Assembly: GCF_900129235.1 (NCBI RefSeq)
Contig: NZ_FQUV01000011.1
Coordinates: forward strand, 18,323-82,322
Direction of reading: 5' to 3'
DNA length: 64,000 nucleotides
From: Litoreibacter ascidiaceicola
GTDB lineage: Bacteria > Pseudomonadota > Alphaproteobacteria > Rhodobacterales > Rhodobacteraceae
The translations under genes were made by a program, and so were the position numbers. The notes under the pieces are model-generated. The model ran no database searches, was not told the DNA's origin, and worked only from the letters and a program-made list of their open reading frames with translations. This document shows, one piece after another, positions 1 through 7,576 of this stretch (within the stretch, counting starts at the first letter, position 1; every line of letters begins with the position of its first letter).

Positions 1-623
1 GCGCCCCATTTACAGCCTTGAAAGCAAAAGCCAGTTTGCTGGCACATTGTGCGGTCGCGGTTCTCGTCTGAATTAATCGCCATGCGGCCAGTGTGGACTT
101 CCTCGTAGCCGAGCGCCTTCGCGCCTTTCTCAAACACAAGGTAGTTGTTGCTGCCCGGCAGGCCCGGGCGGTCGCCCGTGCGAGTCACACCCAGCTTGTC
201 CTCGGCCAATGTATACCAAGGGTCCATCTCGTCCGCGTCAATCGGCCAGTCCAGCAGGTTCGCGCCTTGAACGTCGCCGTAAGTGGTCTTTGCTTTCCAC
301 TCATGGGGCTGAAAGCGCAGCGATGCGCCCGCCCAATGGGTAGTCGTGCCGCCCACTGCCTTGACGATCCACGCAGGTAGCCCTGAGAAGTCCTTGGCCA
401 CACGCCAGTCGCCAGAGGTCGTGCGTGCGTCGACCCAAGCCAATTGGCCGAAGCTTTCCCATTCGTCATTCACGTAGTCTTCGGGCAGATACCGTCCGCC
501 TGCCTCTAGGGCGACAACGCTCACGCCTTTTTGCGCCAACTCGTTGGCCAGCACGCCGCCGCCTGCGCCAGTTCCGATAATGACAACAACGGAGTCGTCG
601 GTGAGATCAAAAGGTGCCGTCAT
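1..623 (-). CDS. GMC-type FAD-dependent oxidoreductase (sugar/alcohol dehydrogenase large subunit), partial
   Basis: Only the N-terminal 207 residues are inside the window; the gene continues past base 1. The start is the ATG at 623, preceded by a strong AGGGGAGGG ribosome site. A Rossmann dinucleotide motif G-x-G-x-x-G (residues 17-22) binds FAD, a GGTTTHWAG stretch follows near residue 100, and a cysteine cluster CQQTGFCFQGC lies near the visible end. This arrangement is typical of the flavoprotein subunit of membrane-bound gluconate, sorbitol or fructose dehydrogenases, which pass electrons to a cytochrome c subunit. It is the third gene of a minus-strand operon, 15 nt after the subunit 3 gene. 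Family is confident; the substrate cannot be read from the sequence. Confidence 0.88.
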   Translation of the reverse strand, partial: MTAPFDLTDDSVVVIIGTGAGGGVLANELAQKGVSVVALEAGGRYLPEDYVNDEWESFGQLAWVDARTTSGDWRVAKDFSGLPAWIVKAVGGTTTHWAGASLRFQPHEWKAKTTYGDVQGANLLDWPIDADEMDPWYTLAEDKLGVTRTGDRPGLPGSNNYLVFEKGAKALGYEEVHTGRMAINSDENRDRTMCQQTGFCFQGCKWG

Positions 624-638
624 GATACGCGCCCTCCC

Positions 639-1163
639 CTAAAGCCAGTTGATGTCGTTGAAGCCGCGCTCGATGTAGCCACCAAGCTCGAACGAGGCGC
701 CCTCATAGCCAAAGAGCGGCCAGACCGCCTTTTGGTTATAAAGTCCCGTGACAAGCCCGCCGCGGATCTGCTGGAAGAACGCGCCGTCTTCCATCCCGCG
801 CAAGATGTCGACGCGGTCGCGTTCCCATCCGGTGCCAAGGTAGCTTGTGTGGCCTTTGCCCTGCGCTGCTGCGTTCAGGGCCGCAATGCCGACTTCGATA
901 CCGGGGGCAGCCTCTGCCGTGTCGTAACCTTTCACGGCGATCACATAGAATTCGTCACCGATTTGGTCATGCGGATAGATATCGCGTGCCATCTGCACCA
1001 GCGTCGCGAACGTCTCTGGCTGCAATGCGTTCAGCTCTGCGGCCCATGCGGCATCTGTCGCTGCAAGAAATCCACTGCCAACCACAAAAGTTGCACTTGC
1101 TGCCGTTGCGCGCGAAAGCAATTCGCGCCGTGTTAGCCCCTTTGGGCTTTGCTTGGGTTCCAT
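639..1163 (-). CDS. gluconate 2-dehydrogenase subunit 3 family protein (Tat-exported small subunit)
   Basis: About 174 residues. A twin-arginine signal (TRRELLSRAT followed by a hydrophobic stretch and an AWA-A type site) opens the protein, and the rest matches the small gamma subunit that accompanies GMC dehydrogenases and is thought to carry the flavoprotein across the membrane as a folded complex. I chose the ATG at 1163 because GGGGAGG lies 7 nt upstream; an ATG at 1187 overlaps the stop of the preceding VOC gene but has no ribosome site. It sits directly upstream of the GMC gene, so the two probably form one periplasmic dehydrogenase. Confidence 0.85.
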   Translation of the reverse strand: MEPKQSPKGLTRRELLSRATAASATFVVGSGFLAATDAAWAAELNALQPETFATLVQMARDIYPHDQIGDEFYVIAVKGYDTAEAAPGIEVGIAALNAAAQGKGHTSYLGTGWERDRVDILRGMEDGAFFQQIRGGLVTGLYNQKAVWPLFGYEGASFELGGYIERGFNDINWL

Positions 1164-1183
1164 CTTGTATCCTCCCCTATTGT

Positions 1184-1585
1184 TCATTGAAAACGTCCGC
1201 TGCGCTCAAGCACTTCGATCTGGTAGCCGTCAGGATCGGCCACGAAGAAGAACCGCCCCACCAATTTTCCGGCAGGTGCGAATTCGACGAGTTTTCTGGG
1301 CGCGAGGCCCGCAGCCTCAAATCGCGCATGTTCTGCATCAAGATCGTCTACCGACACGGCAAGGTGGCCATAGCCGTCCCCCAAGTCGTAAGGCGCGGTC
1401 CGGTCCTTGTTGAGCGTCAGCTCAAGCTCGAAGCCGCTTTCCGAGTTGCTCATGTAGACAAGTGTGAAGTCTGGAAAATCCAGACGGTCCGCCACGCTAA
1501 GCCCGAACGCCGTTTCGTAGAACGCGACAGAGCGGTCCTCGTCGAGCACGCGGATCATGGAATGTATTGTTTTGGCCAAAGCCAC
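1184..1585 (-). CDS. VOC family protein, glyoxalase I-like
   Basis: About 131-133 residues with two beta-alpha-beta-beta-beta halves: the N-terminal SMIRVLDEDRSVAFYETAFG motif and a C-terminal FFFVADPDGYQIEVLE motif carrying the metal-ligand glutamate. The family includes lactoylglutathione lyases and other metal-dependent enzymes acting on vicinal oxygen compounds. Relatives usually begin M-A-K-T-I-H-S-M, which would fit a TTG at 1579 five bases after GGGGAGAGG; a GTG at 1585 is the alternative. It is the first gene of the operon leading into the dehydrogenase subunits. Whether it acts on the dehydrogenase product or simply detoxifies methylglyoxal is unknown. Confidence 0.8.
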   Translation of the reverse strand: MALAKTIHSMIRVLDEDRSVAFYETAFGLSVADRLDFPDFTLVYMSNSESGFELELTLNKDRTAPYDLGDGYGHLAVSVDDLDAEHARFEAAGLAPRKLVEFAPAGKLVGRFFFVADPDGYQIEVLERSGRFQ

Positions 1586-1690
1586 CTCTCCCCTTTTTGG
1601 TCGTAAGAAAAGGCTACAAGAGGCGGCGTAGGGGCGGGGTAGTATCGGATTACTACCCGAATGGTTTATTTCTATGGGAGCCTGAGAGGG

Positions 1691-1984
1691 CTACTCAGCG
1701 GCAATGATTACAGTTTCCTCACGAGGGGAAAGCTCCATGAACTTGAGACAAGCACAGCGCAAAAGAGAGGTGAAATTGACCGGCTCGCCACGCAATTCCA
1801 ACACCTCGGAGTGCAATCTGGAGATGAAGATCGGAGTCGTCATCTTGTCATTTTTTGCAATTATATCAATCACCTGCCAATATGCATTCTCAAGCCGGAT
1901 ACTGGTGCTTTGACCATTCAGGCGCAAACGGCGGGTTGTACTGGCATAACGATCCGGATCTTGGCCGGCAAACACTTGGCACAT
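1691..1984 (-). CDS. ribbon-helix-helix domain protein (RHH_4 type)
   Basis: A 97-residue protein beginning MCQVFAGQDP, a characteristic opening of alphaproteobacterial RHH_4 proteins, followed by the TSIRLE strand and two helices of a ribbon-helix-helix fold. The start is the ATG at 1984 because AAGGGAGGAC lies 7 nt upstream; a longer reading frame to 2077 lacks such a site. Members are small DNA-binding proteins of unknown target. It lies between the dehydrogenase operon and a GntR regulator and runs in the same direction as the operon, 105 nt upstream of the VOC gene. Confidence 0.78.
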   Translation of the reverse strand: MCQVFAGQDPDRYASTTRRLRLNGQSTSIRLENAYWQVIDIIAKNDKMTTPIFISRLHSEVLELRGEPVNFTSLLRCACLKFMELSPREETVIIAAE

Positions 1985-2145
1985 TGGATGTCCTCCCTTG
2001 GGGCTGTCCTTCCAAACGATCCTCGCCTCTCTAAATGCGAGTCGTTTTCCCTCTCGTATTTCGTATACGAAATGCAAAATAGAGTCTATCCACCTGCGTC
2101 AAAGATGATAGATGTCGACTCGCTTAACGATATCGGAATTGACCA

Positions 2146-2814
2146 GTGGACTCAGTAAAACCGAAACGCACACTGGTCGAAGAGACTTACAATATCCTCA
2201 TCGATGCCATTTGCAGCGGCGAGCTCCCACCGGGAGAGCGGCTCAATCAAGATGAGATTGCAGCAAAACTCAACGTCTCGCGGCAGCCTGTAAACAGCGC
2301 AATATCAATCCTCAAAGCCAACGGCCTCGTCGAGGATACCGGCAGGCGCAGCGTCGTCGTGTGCAGCTTTGACTCGGGGCTTTTCCGCTCGATTTTCGAA
2401 TACCGCATGGTGATTGAACCATTTGCGGTGCGGTTGGCAGGGCGCAATCTTGCGGTAGCCGACAGGCAGCAAGCGGACAAGGTTCTGCGCGCGGGCGATA
2501 AGGCCTTCAAAAGCGGCAAACTCAGCGACCTGCTGCAAGCTGATATGCAGTTTCATGAAATGATCTACGGGTGGAGTTGCAACCATGTGATTCAGGCATC
2601 CATGAAAACGAACTGGCACCATATCCGCAGGTCCATGGCTGAAGTCCTGCGTGGCCCCGACGCTGTCCTTCAGATTTGGGATGAACACTCGGAGATCGTT
2701 GACTGCCTCTTCAAAAGGGATACGGAAAAGGCATCACAAGTCATGGAGCACCATATAAATGGGGCCTATGAGGCGATTGCAGAAGCAATTTCTGCCCCCG
2801 AAAAATCGAGTTGA
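2146..2814 (+). CDS. GntR family transcriptional regulator, FCD subfamily
   Basis: 222 residues starting at a GTG without a strong ribosome site. Residues about 8-75 form the winged helix-turn-helix (GERLNQDEIAAKLNVSRQPV), and the C-terminal all-helical FCD domain shows the expected R-x-x-x-E-x-x-A-x-R-L-A pattern and the histidines (HEMIYG, HSEIVDCL, HHINGAYEA) that bind a metal and organic acid ligand. FadR/FCD regulators usually control sugar acid or organic acid genes nearby, and the divergent dehydrogenase operon is an obvious candidate. Target and ligand are inference only. Confidence 0.88.
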   Translation: MDSVKPKRTLVEETYNILIDAICSGELPPGERLNQDEIAAKLNVSRQPVNSAISILKANGLVEDTGRRSVVVCSFDSGLFRSIFEYRMVIEPFAVRLAGRNLAVADRQQADKVLRAGDKAFKSGKLSDLLQADMQFHEMIYGWSCNHVIQASMKTNWHHIRRSMAEVLRGPDAVLQIWDEHSEIVDCLFKRDTEKASQVMEHHINGAYEAIAEAISAPEKSS

Positions 2815-3294
2815 GTTGCGATCATCATTGCTCATCTGAAATCTGATCGCGTTTTAGGGAGCTTTAGTCATGTTGTGAGGGGCTTCTGTCACCTGCTCCG
2901 AAAATCTGCTTTCCGCCCAACGTGGCTGGCGAGTAAGGACAGCCAGTGCTCCCAGTCTGAAGGTCCACTTCTTCATTTGGGGTGGGAGTCTCTCGCACTC
3001 GCAGCGAAAGTCCGGTTTCCGCCCTTGGTGTCGAACGTTTAACTGCGATGAAGCCGTGGGTCCCCTGCCCTAACAAGCCCATAGACCGCCCCTAGACATT
3101 GTTCCCAAAGCGACAGGTTAAGGCGATTTGGATCAGCTCAGTTCTGCACCGGAGTTATGCACCAGCTCCCCGGGCCTTATTCTTATGATTGGCTGTGTTC
3201 GTTGCAAATATCATGAATTTCGTTCCACACTGCCAATAGCGGTCGTTGACGGACAGCAAACTGTGGCTGATGGGCCTGTCATAAACAGCGCTAC
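2815..3294. repeat. 480-nt gap with two copies of the dispersed intergenic repeat
   Basis: No convincing gene is visible. Two stretches belong to a degenerate family found in many gaps up to 19.7 kb: one near 2897-2920 (CCGAAAATCTGCTTTCCGCC) and one at 3001-3024 (GCAGCGAAAGTCCGGTTTCC). The second matches a copy at 19341 in 26 of 30 positions. Function is unknown. Confidence 0.5.
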
Positions 3295-3894
3295 CTACAG
3301 AACTAAATCGTCCCCGTAGAGATCGAGCACCCAATTGGGAAGCTGCGGCAAGGCGAAGGTGAGGGTTCCGTTTGTGAAGGACAACGCCCGCACCGGCGGT
3401 TGGTTCAGCTGCGAATTGTCAAAGACATGACCGATATCACTGCTCAGAATGGCTTGGCGGATCAAGGGACCCGATCGATCATATCGGTTTCTAATCTTCT
3501 CTTCAGGTACGGGATGACCACCCTCAATGACCCTTTCACCGACGCGAGCGACGGATAGGTCGGGATGCGCTACCGAGATATGAAACGTCATAACGCGATA
3601 ACCTAAGGCTTTGGCTTGGGTAATAAGGTCAAGCTTAGAAGGATGAGAGAACACGGTTTCCGTAGCAAAGCTTTTACGATCCGCCATCAAGGACGTGCGG
3701 CGCTCGGTGGCGATTTGTGCCGCCTCGTATGCTGCATTGACATCACCGTCCTTGAGCTCATCACGCTGGATGACGTCTGCGTTGATAAAGGGCACGGCAA
3801 ATTTTGGCGCGATCCGCGTCTCGTAAAGCGTGGATTTACCTGATCCGTTCGGACCTGCCAGCATCACGAATATTGGACGCGGGACAGGGGCCAC
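3295..3894 (-). CDS. zeta toxin family protein (P-loop kinase toxin)
   Basis: 199 residues starting at GTG. A Walker A loop GPNGSGKST (residues 14-22) and a following NADVIQRDE segment match zeta toxin and the related nucleotide-binding proteins, and ATETVFSH supplies the conserved Thr-Glu-Thr region. Zeta toxins phosphorylate UDP-N-acetylglucosamine and block peptidoglycan synthesis; distant members may phosphorylate other targets. The gene starts 2 nt after the stop of a ParD-like gene, so both form one toxin-antitoxin unit. The partner is not a classical epsilon antitoxin. Confidence 0.8.
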   Translation of the reverse strand: MAPVPRPIFVMLAGPNGSGKSTLYETRIAPKFAVPFINADVIQRDELKDGDVNAAYEAAQIATERRTSLMADRKSFATETVFSHPSKLDLITQAKALGYRVMTFHISVAHPDLSVARVGERVIEGGHPVPEEKIRNRYDRSGPLIRQAILSSDIGHVFDNSQLNQPPVRALSFTNGTLTFALPQLPNWVLDLYGDDLVL

Positions 3895-3896
3895 GC

Positions 3897-4247
3897 TCAG
3901 GCTGCGGCCTCAGGGTAGACCACCTCGCCTTTGTCATTCAGCCCAACACCACGCCCGAGTTGGCGACGCTGAGCGAACAATGCTTCTTCTTGTTCGGATG
4001 GTTTGGTGACGTCCTCCGCAAATTGCGTAAACCAGACTTCTTGCTCCTCAGCGCTCAACTCATCGGGGGAAAGCTCACCTGCAAGGGCAGCATTGATGTG
4101 CTGATAGTCAAACGCACTCGATTGCTCGATCGCGCGACCGATGTTGATCCAATGGGTGATTTGCCCCGCAACGGACCGGCTTTGCAAACCAGACTCGCGG
4201 CGGACAACCGACATAACGTCATCGGAAAGCTTGATAGATTGGGCCAT
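3897..4247 (-). CDS. ParD-like antitoxin
   Basis: 116 residues. The N-terminus (MAQSIKLSDDVMSVVRRESG) is a short ribbon-helix-helix-like segment, followed by SRSVAGQITHWINIGRAIE, the hallmark of the ParD_like antitoxin family, and an acidic tail expected to be flexible. These proteins neutralise a toxin encoded directly downstream and repress their own promoter. The downstream zeta gene begins after only 2 nt, which supports translational coupling. Upstream of the start, TTCTAAGAATGGAGTTGTT supplies a GGAG site about 7 nt from the ATG. Confidence 0.8.
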   Translation of the reverse strand: MAQSIKLSDDVMSVVRRESGLQSRSVAGQITHWINIGRAIEQSSAFDYQHINAALAGELSPDELSAEEQEVWFTQFAEDVTKPSEQEEALFAQRRQLGRGVGLNDKGEVVYPEAAA

Positions 4248-4684
4248 AACAACTCCATTCTTAGAAAAGGTAGCAAAATGCCACCTGCATCACATATATG
4301 GCGATAAACCCGTAAATGTCCAGTTAATTGGTAGGCCTGTGCACCGGGTTTCATCCGTTGCAGCTGCAAAGCAGCTATTGGTGCATAACGCAGCGAACGG
4401 CGACAGAGAGCCCGACCCAGTCATTGTGATTTTGTGCTGCGCGCGCACGCAGCACGAAGAATGCGGCACGAGCGAAAGAACCTTCGCTGCGGCGCAGCGA
4501 GACAAGCGGTCATTTATGCAGAGCGCGGCATAGATTGGAGCGCGGATTTACAGGTTGCGGGACAAAACCGCCAACCGGACGGCACCAATGAATGTCCTCT
4601 TCGCGGCAAAATAGAATTTGTATCTGAGGCAACAAATGCCCGGCGACCATTGGCCGCCGGGCACTCGATAAAGGCACTCGTTAC
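4248..4684. other. 437-nt non-coding gap with a GC-rich hairpin
   Basis: No gene is supported. A perfect inverted repeat (8-bp arms GTGCTGCG/CGCAGCAC, 6-nt loop) spans 4434-4455, but no T-run follows, so it is not a clear terminator. The stretch 4475-4545 (CCTTCGCTGCGGCGCAGCG...) belongs to the dispersed intergenic repeat family. The toxin-antitoxin promoter must lie near 4250-4330 on the minus strand, but I cannot define it. Confidence 0.4.
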
Positions 4685-5410
4685 TTACTTGATTGCCAGA
4701 ATGTCGAAGTTACTGACGTTGGCGACCACGCCGTCGTCCCAGCCGCCCTCGACCAGAACCGACGCTTTTTCGTTCAGAAGCCCGGCAACCTGCCCAGCAA
4801 AGTGTGCCTCGCGACCTGAGTTGTCGGCGAAGATGTCAAAGATTGCGAAGTTGTTTTCGTCAATCTGCAAAGCCGCCCAGAACAGCGTCTTTGGCTCTGT
4901 ATCGGCCACGATCGGGCCAGCCGCCGTCAACAATGCAGCCAGATTATCGGCCTGTCCTGGAGCCGCTTCGAGCCGGATATATGTTGCAGTTGTGGCACTG
5001 TAGAGATCAACCGGTGCTTTGGCTGACAGAACGTCCGAGTTGTTGATGTTGGCGACAACTCCAGCATCCCAACCGCCGTCCACTAATGTGTCTGCGTTTC
5101 CATTCAGTGCGCCTGCGACAGCACCTGAAAAATGGGCATTGCGGGCAGCTTCATCCTCAAAGACATCGAAGATCGCTAGGCTGTCGCCTGCTTGCAAAGC
5201 AAACCAGAGTTTGGTGCCGGGCTCGGTTTCTGCGACCAGTGGGGCAGCACCTGCAAGAAACTCGGCAAATGCGTCGGTCTGGCCGGATGCGGCGGGCATT
5301 TCGATAAAGCTGGCAGTGTGATCGTTCATGACGTTTTCCTGTGCGTTTGCGGAAGTTGTTGCAGAAATCAAAGCGAGTGCTGAGATGGTGTGAAGGATTA
5401 TGGATTTCAT
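4685..5410 (-). CDS. secreted protein with two ABM-like domains
   Basis: 241 residues. A signal peptide (MKSIILHTISALALISATTS, cleavage after ANA) precedes two similar halves of about 100 residues. Each half has the pattern F-I/Y-I-R-E-x-x-x-G-Q-x-D ... F-D-I/V-F ... A-H-F-x-G-x-V-A-G ... W-D-x-G-V-V-A-N-x-x-N, as expected for tandem antibiotic-biosynthesis-monooxygenase/dimeric alpha-beta barrel folds. The duplication is visible by eye. The start has AGGAGA 6 nt upstream. The gene is divergent from a LysR regulator. No substrate can be named; a periplasmic quinol/heme-type ABM role is only one possibility. Confidence 0.72.
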   Translation of the reverse strand: MKSIILHTISALALISATTSANAQENVMNDHTASFIEMPAASGQTDAFAEFLAGAAPLVAETEPGTKLWFALQAGDSLAIFDVFEDEAARNAHFSGAVAGALNGNADTLVDGGWDAGVVANINNSDVLSAKAPVDLYSATTATYIRLEAAPGQADNLAALLTAAGPIVADTEPKTLFWAALQIDENNFAIFDIFADNSGREAHFAGQVAGLLNEKASVLVEGGWDDGVVANVSNFDILAIK

Positions 5411-5495
5411 TGGTCTTCTCCTGAGTTTGGGTTCATCGTTCGTTTTCGATGAGCCCTTGTCCCATGTGCCACCCTCATGACTCCAATCTTGAAGT

Positions 5496-5511
5496 CCTAT
5501 ACTTCGATAGG
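5496..5511. promoter_or_regulatory. inverted repeat in the divergent ABM/LysR promoter region
   Basis: CCTAT-ACTTCG-ATAGG gives 5-bp arms around a 6-nt centre, 50 nt before the LysR start and 86 nt before the ABM gene. This is the position where a LysR-type protein usually binds in a divergent promoter. Only the symmetry is seen; binding is inferred. Confidence 0.35.
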
Positions 5512-5560
5512 CATTGACTATGATTGATGCGCGGTTGAGGTTGCGTATGAGGAGGACGTC

Positions 5561-6427
5561 ATGGAAATGAATCAGGTCCGCTACTTTTTGGCGGTTTGCG
5601 AGCATCGCAATTTCACCCATGCCGCGAGTGCTTCCAACGTATCGCAACCCTCGCTTACGGCGGCGATCAAAAAACTTGAGGACGAATTGGGCGATGCATT
5701 GTTCATCCGAGATCGTGCTGGCTGCCGCCTGACAGCGCTTGGTAAGCTTATGCAGCCAAGATTGGAACGTATGCAGTCTGAGGCAAGGGAGGCAAAAGCC
5801 GAGGCTGTCCGACATACGCGGCTAGAAAGAGTCCCGATTAGCATCGGAATAGGTGAAACGATAGGCCATGCCAAAGTCTCGGAGGCCGTCGAACGGTTTC
5901 GTCAACGCGTGCCGCAAGCCGAGATAGAACTGATCGTCGACGCAAACGACACTTTGTTGGCGGGACTTCGCGAGGGAGAATTTGATCTCGTGATATCAAC
6001 AGTAGAGGTCAGTGAGGAGCTTTATCGCATAGACCCACTCTATCAAGAGGCCTATCGTGTGGTTGTGGCGAAAGGTCATCCCCTGTCTGAGTTGCCGGCC
6101 GTATCGCTTGCTGATTTGGCAGATACAACCATGTTGGATCGCCCAAATTGTGAAATGCGAGAGGCATTGCATGGGGCGTGCACGGACCATGGTCATACGC
6201 TCTATGCGGCATACCGGTCAAACCGCGTGGACTGGTTGGTCGAGCTCGCGCGGCGAGGCTCGGGGGCCGTTATCCTTCCCGAAACGTCGATCCCTGACCA
6301 TGACAATCTCGTCTCACTTCCGATAGCCGACATGGAAATTGCAAGAGATGTGGCAGCGCTTCGTTTCCGCCATCAGGCTTCTCGCTCAGAAACAAACGAA
6401 CTGGTGCGGGAGTTTTCGCGGAACTGA
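5561..6427 (+). CDS. LysR family transcriptional regulator
   Basis: 288 residues. The N-terminal helix-turn-helix (residues about 5-60, NFTHAASASNVSQPSLTAAI then LEDELGDALFIRD) is textbook LysR, followed by the two-lobed periplasmic-binding-protein-like effector domain. AGGAGG lies 7-8 nt before the ATG. It is divergently transcribed from the secreted ABM-like protein, so that gene is its most likely target. The effector is unknown. Confidence 0.9.
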   Translation: MEMNQVRYFLAVCEHRNFTHAASASNVSQPSLTAAIKKLEDELGDALFIRDRAGCRLTALGKLMQPRLERMQSEAREAKAEAVRHTRLERVPISIGIGETIGHAKVSEAVERFRQRVPQAEIELIVDANDTLLAGLREGEFDLVISTVEVSEELYRIDPLYQEAYRVVVAKGHPLSELPAVSLADLADTTMLDRPNCEMREALHGACTDHGHTLYAAYRSNRVDWLVELARRGSGAVILPETSIPDHDNLVSLPIADMEIARDVAALRFRHQASRSETNELVREFSRN

Positions 6428-6615
6428 GCTTTGTAAAGAGCGGACATTGGCGCTTCGTGCAGCATCGGTCAAAGTGGGCTCCTTGCGGCCCGATGCGTTC
6501 GCAGAAACACCGCTTGGCAGCGACTTCGGGCACCAGCCGTTCAATAGGATGCTATGCTATTGTCGTCTGCGCTGTGCTGATGTCTGGGTTTGGAGGGAGG
6601 ATTGGAGGGCATATT

Positions 6616-7248
6616 ATGCCAAGAGTGCAACTTCCTGCAGTTACCCCAAAACACAAAGCCTGGAACAAGGGTCGGATCATCGGCCAAAAACGTCCCCTTC
6701 TTCCCAAACAAGTGTGGGCCATCCGGGCGCGGCTTGAACTTTCGGGTTATCTTCGTGACCTTGCGCTGTTCAACGTTGCGATTGATAGCAAGCTGCGCGG
6801 CTGTGATCTGGTAAAACTCGCCGTGGCCGATTTGGTCAAAGATGACCGCGTTCGCGAACGCGTTTCAATAGTCCAGAGTAAAACCAAGAAACCCGTTCAG
6901 TTCGAAATCACTGAAAACACAAGAGATACCGTCATTGCGTGGGTGCGATCTCCTGAGATGATCGGGTGCCGGTTCATGTTTCCGAGCCGTTTCCACGACC
7001 GCCCGCATATCTCAACACGTCAATATGGTCGACTTGTTCGTGACTGGGTTACAGCGATTGGCCTGGAACCCAGCGGATACGGAACACACTCGATGCGCCG
7101 AACCAAAGCTGCGGAGATTTACCGCAAGACGGGGAACCTCCGCGCCGTACAACTTTTGTTAGGCCATACGAAGGTCGATAGCACAGTGCGTTATCTGGGC
7201 GTTGAGCTGGAAGATGCGCTAAGCATTGCTGAACGGATCGACATCTGA
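6616..7248 (+). CDS. short tyrosine recombinase/integrase
   Basis: 210 residues from the ATG at 6616 with GGAGGG 6 nt upstream. The catalytic set of tyrosine recombinases is complete: R61, K89, H158-x-x-R161, H184 and the nucleophile Y193 (LGHTKVDSTVRYLG). The N-terminal SAM-like DNA-binding domain of phage integrases is absent, so only the catalytic fold plus about 30 residues remain. Flanking gaps carry dispersed repeats, and no attachment site duplication could be recognised. It may be an orphan recombinase of a past mobile element, or an independent small recombinase family member. Confidence 0.82.
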   Translation: MPRVQLPAVTPKHKAWNKGRIIGQKRPLLPKQVWAIRARLELSGYLRDLALFNVAIDSKLRGCDLVKLAVADLVKDDRVRERVSIVQSKTKKPVQFEITENTRDTVIAWVRSPEMIGCRFMFPSRFHDRPHISTRQYGRLVRDWVTAIGLEPSGYGTHSMRRTKAAEIYRKTGNLRAVQLLLGHTKVDSTVRYLGVELEDALSIAERIDI

Positions 7249-7576
7249 ACGAAGTTGGCGTGCGGCTATTGCCGTTCGCCAATCAAGACCAGGCCTTCAT
7301 GGTTCCCGCAGCGGTCGGCAGGACTGAGCCCAATATCAACGGATGCTGCGCCGCGCACCAATGGCCGGTACGGGGATAGGTTCACAATGGCTCTCGAACA
7401 GACGGCCCATAGCCGCCATTCACCCTGTGTTGTTCATGCTGCAGCGCGGCTCGTCAAAGCGGTCGTTCATTGCGGGCATAGTACTCACAGTTATTTGGTC
7501 AACAGTTCGACACTCCCGAAACCAAATTTGCATTTTCAATGAGACCAACCCCGCGCATAGCCGGGACCGATCTGTT
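7249..7576. repeat. 328-nt gap with dispersed intergenic repeat
   Basis: No gene is supported between the recombinase and rtcB, which end toward each other. The segment about 7400-7480 (GACGGCCCATAGCCGCCATT ... ATGCTGCAGCGCGGC ... AAGCGGTCGTTCATTGC) resembles copies at 10863-10932, 11487 and 13470. I see no terminator hairpin with a T-run. Confidence 0.45.

Noticed and set aside
4434..4455. GC-rich hairpin as a terminator of the toxin-antitoxin or ABM gene
   Set aside because: No T-run on either side, and it does not lie just behind a gene end.
5411..5815. N-terminal extension of the ABM-like protein up to 5815 (376 codons open)
   Set aside because: The extension overlaps the LysR gene on the other strand, and the signal peptide with its own ribosome site begins at 5410.
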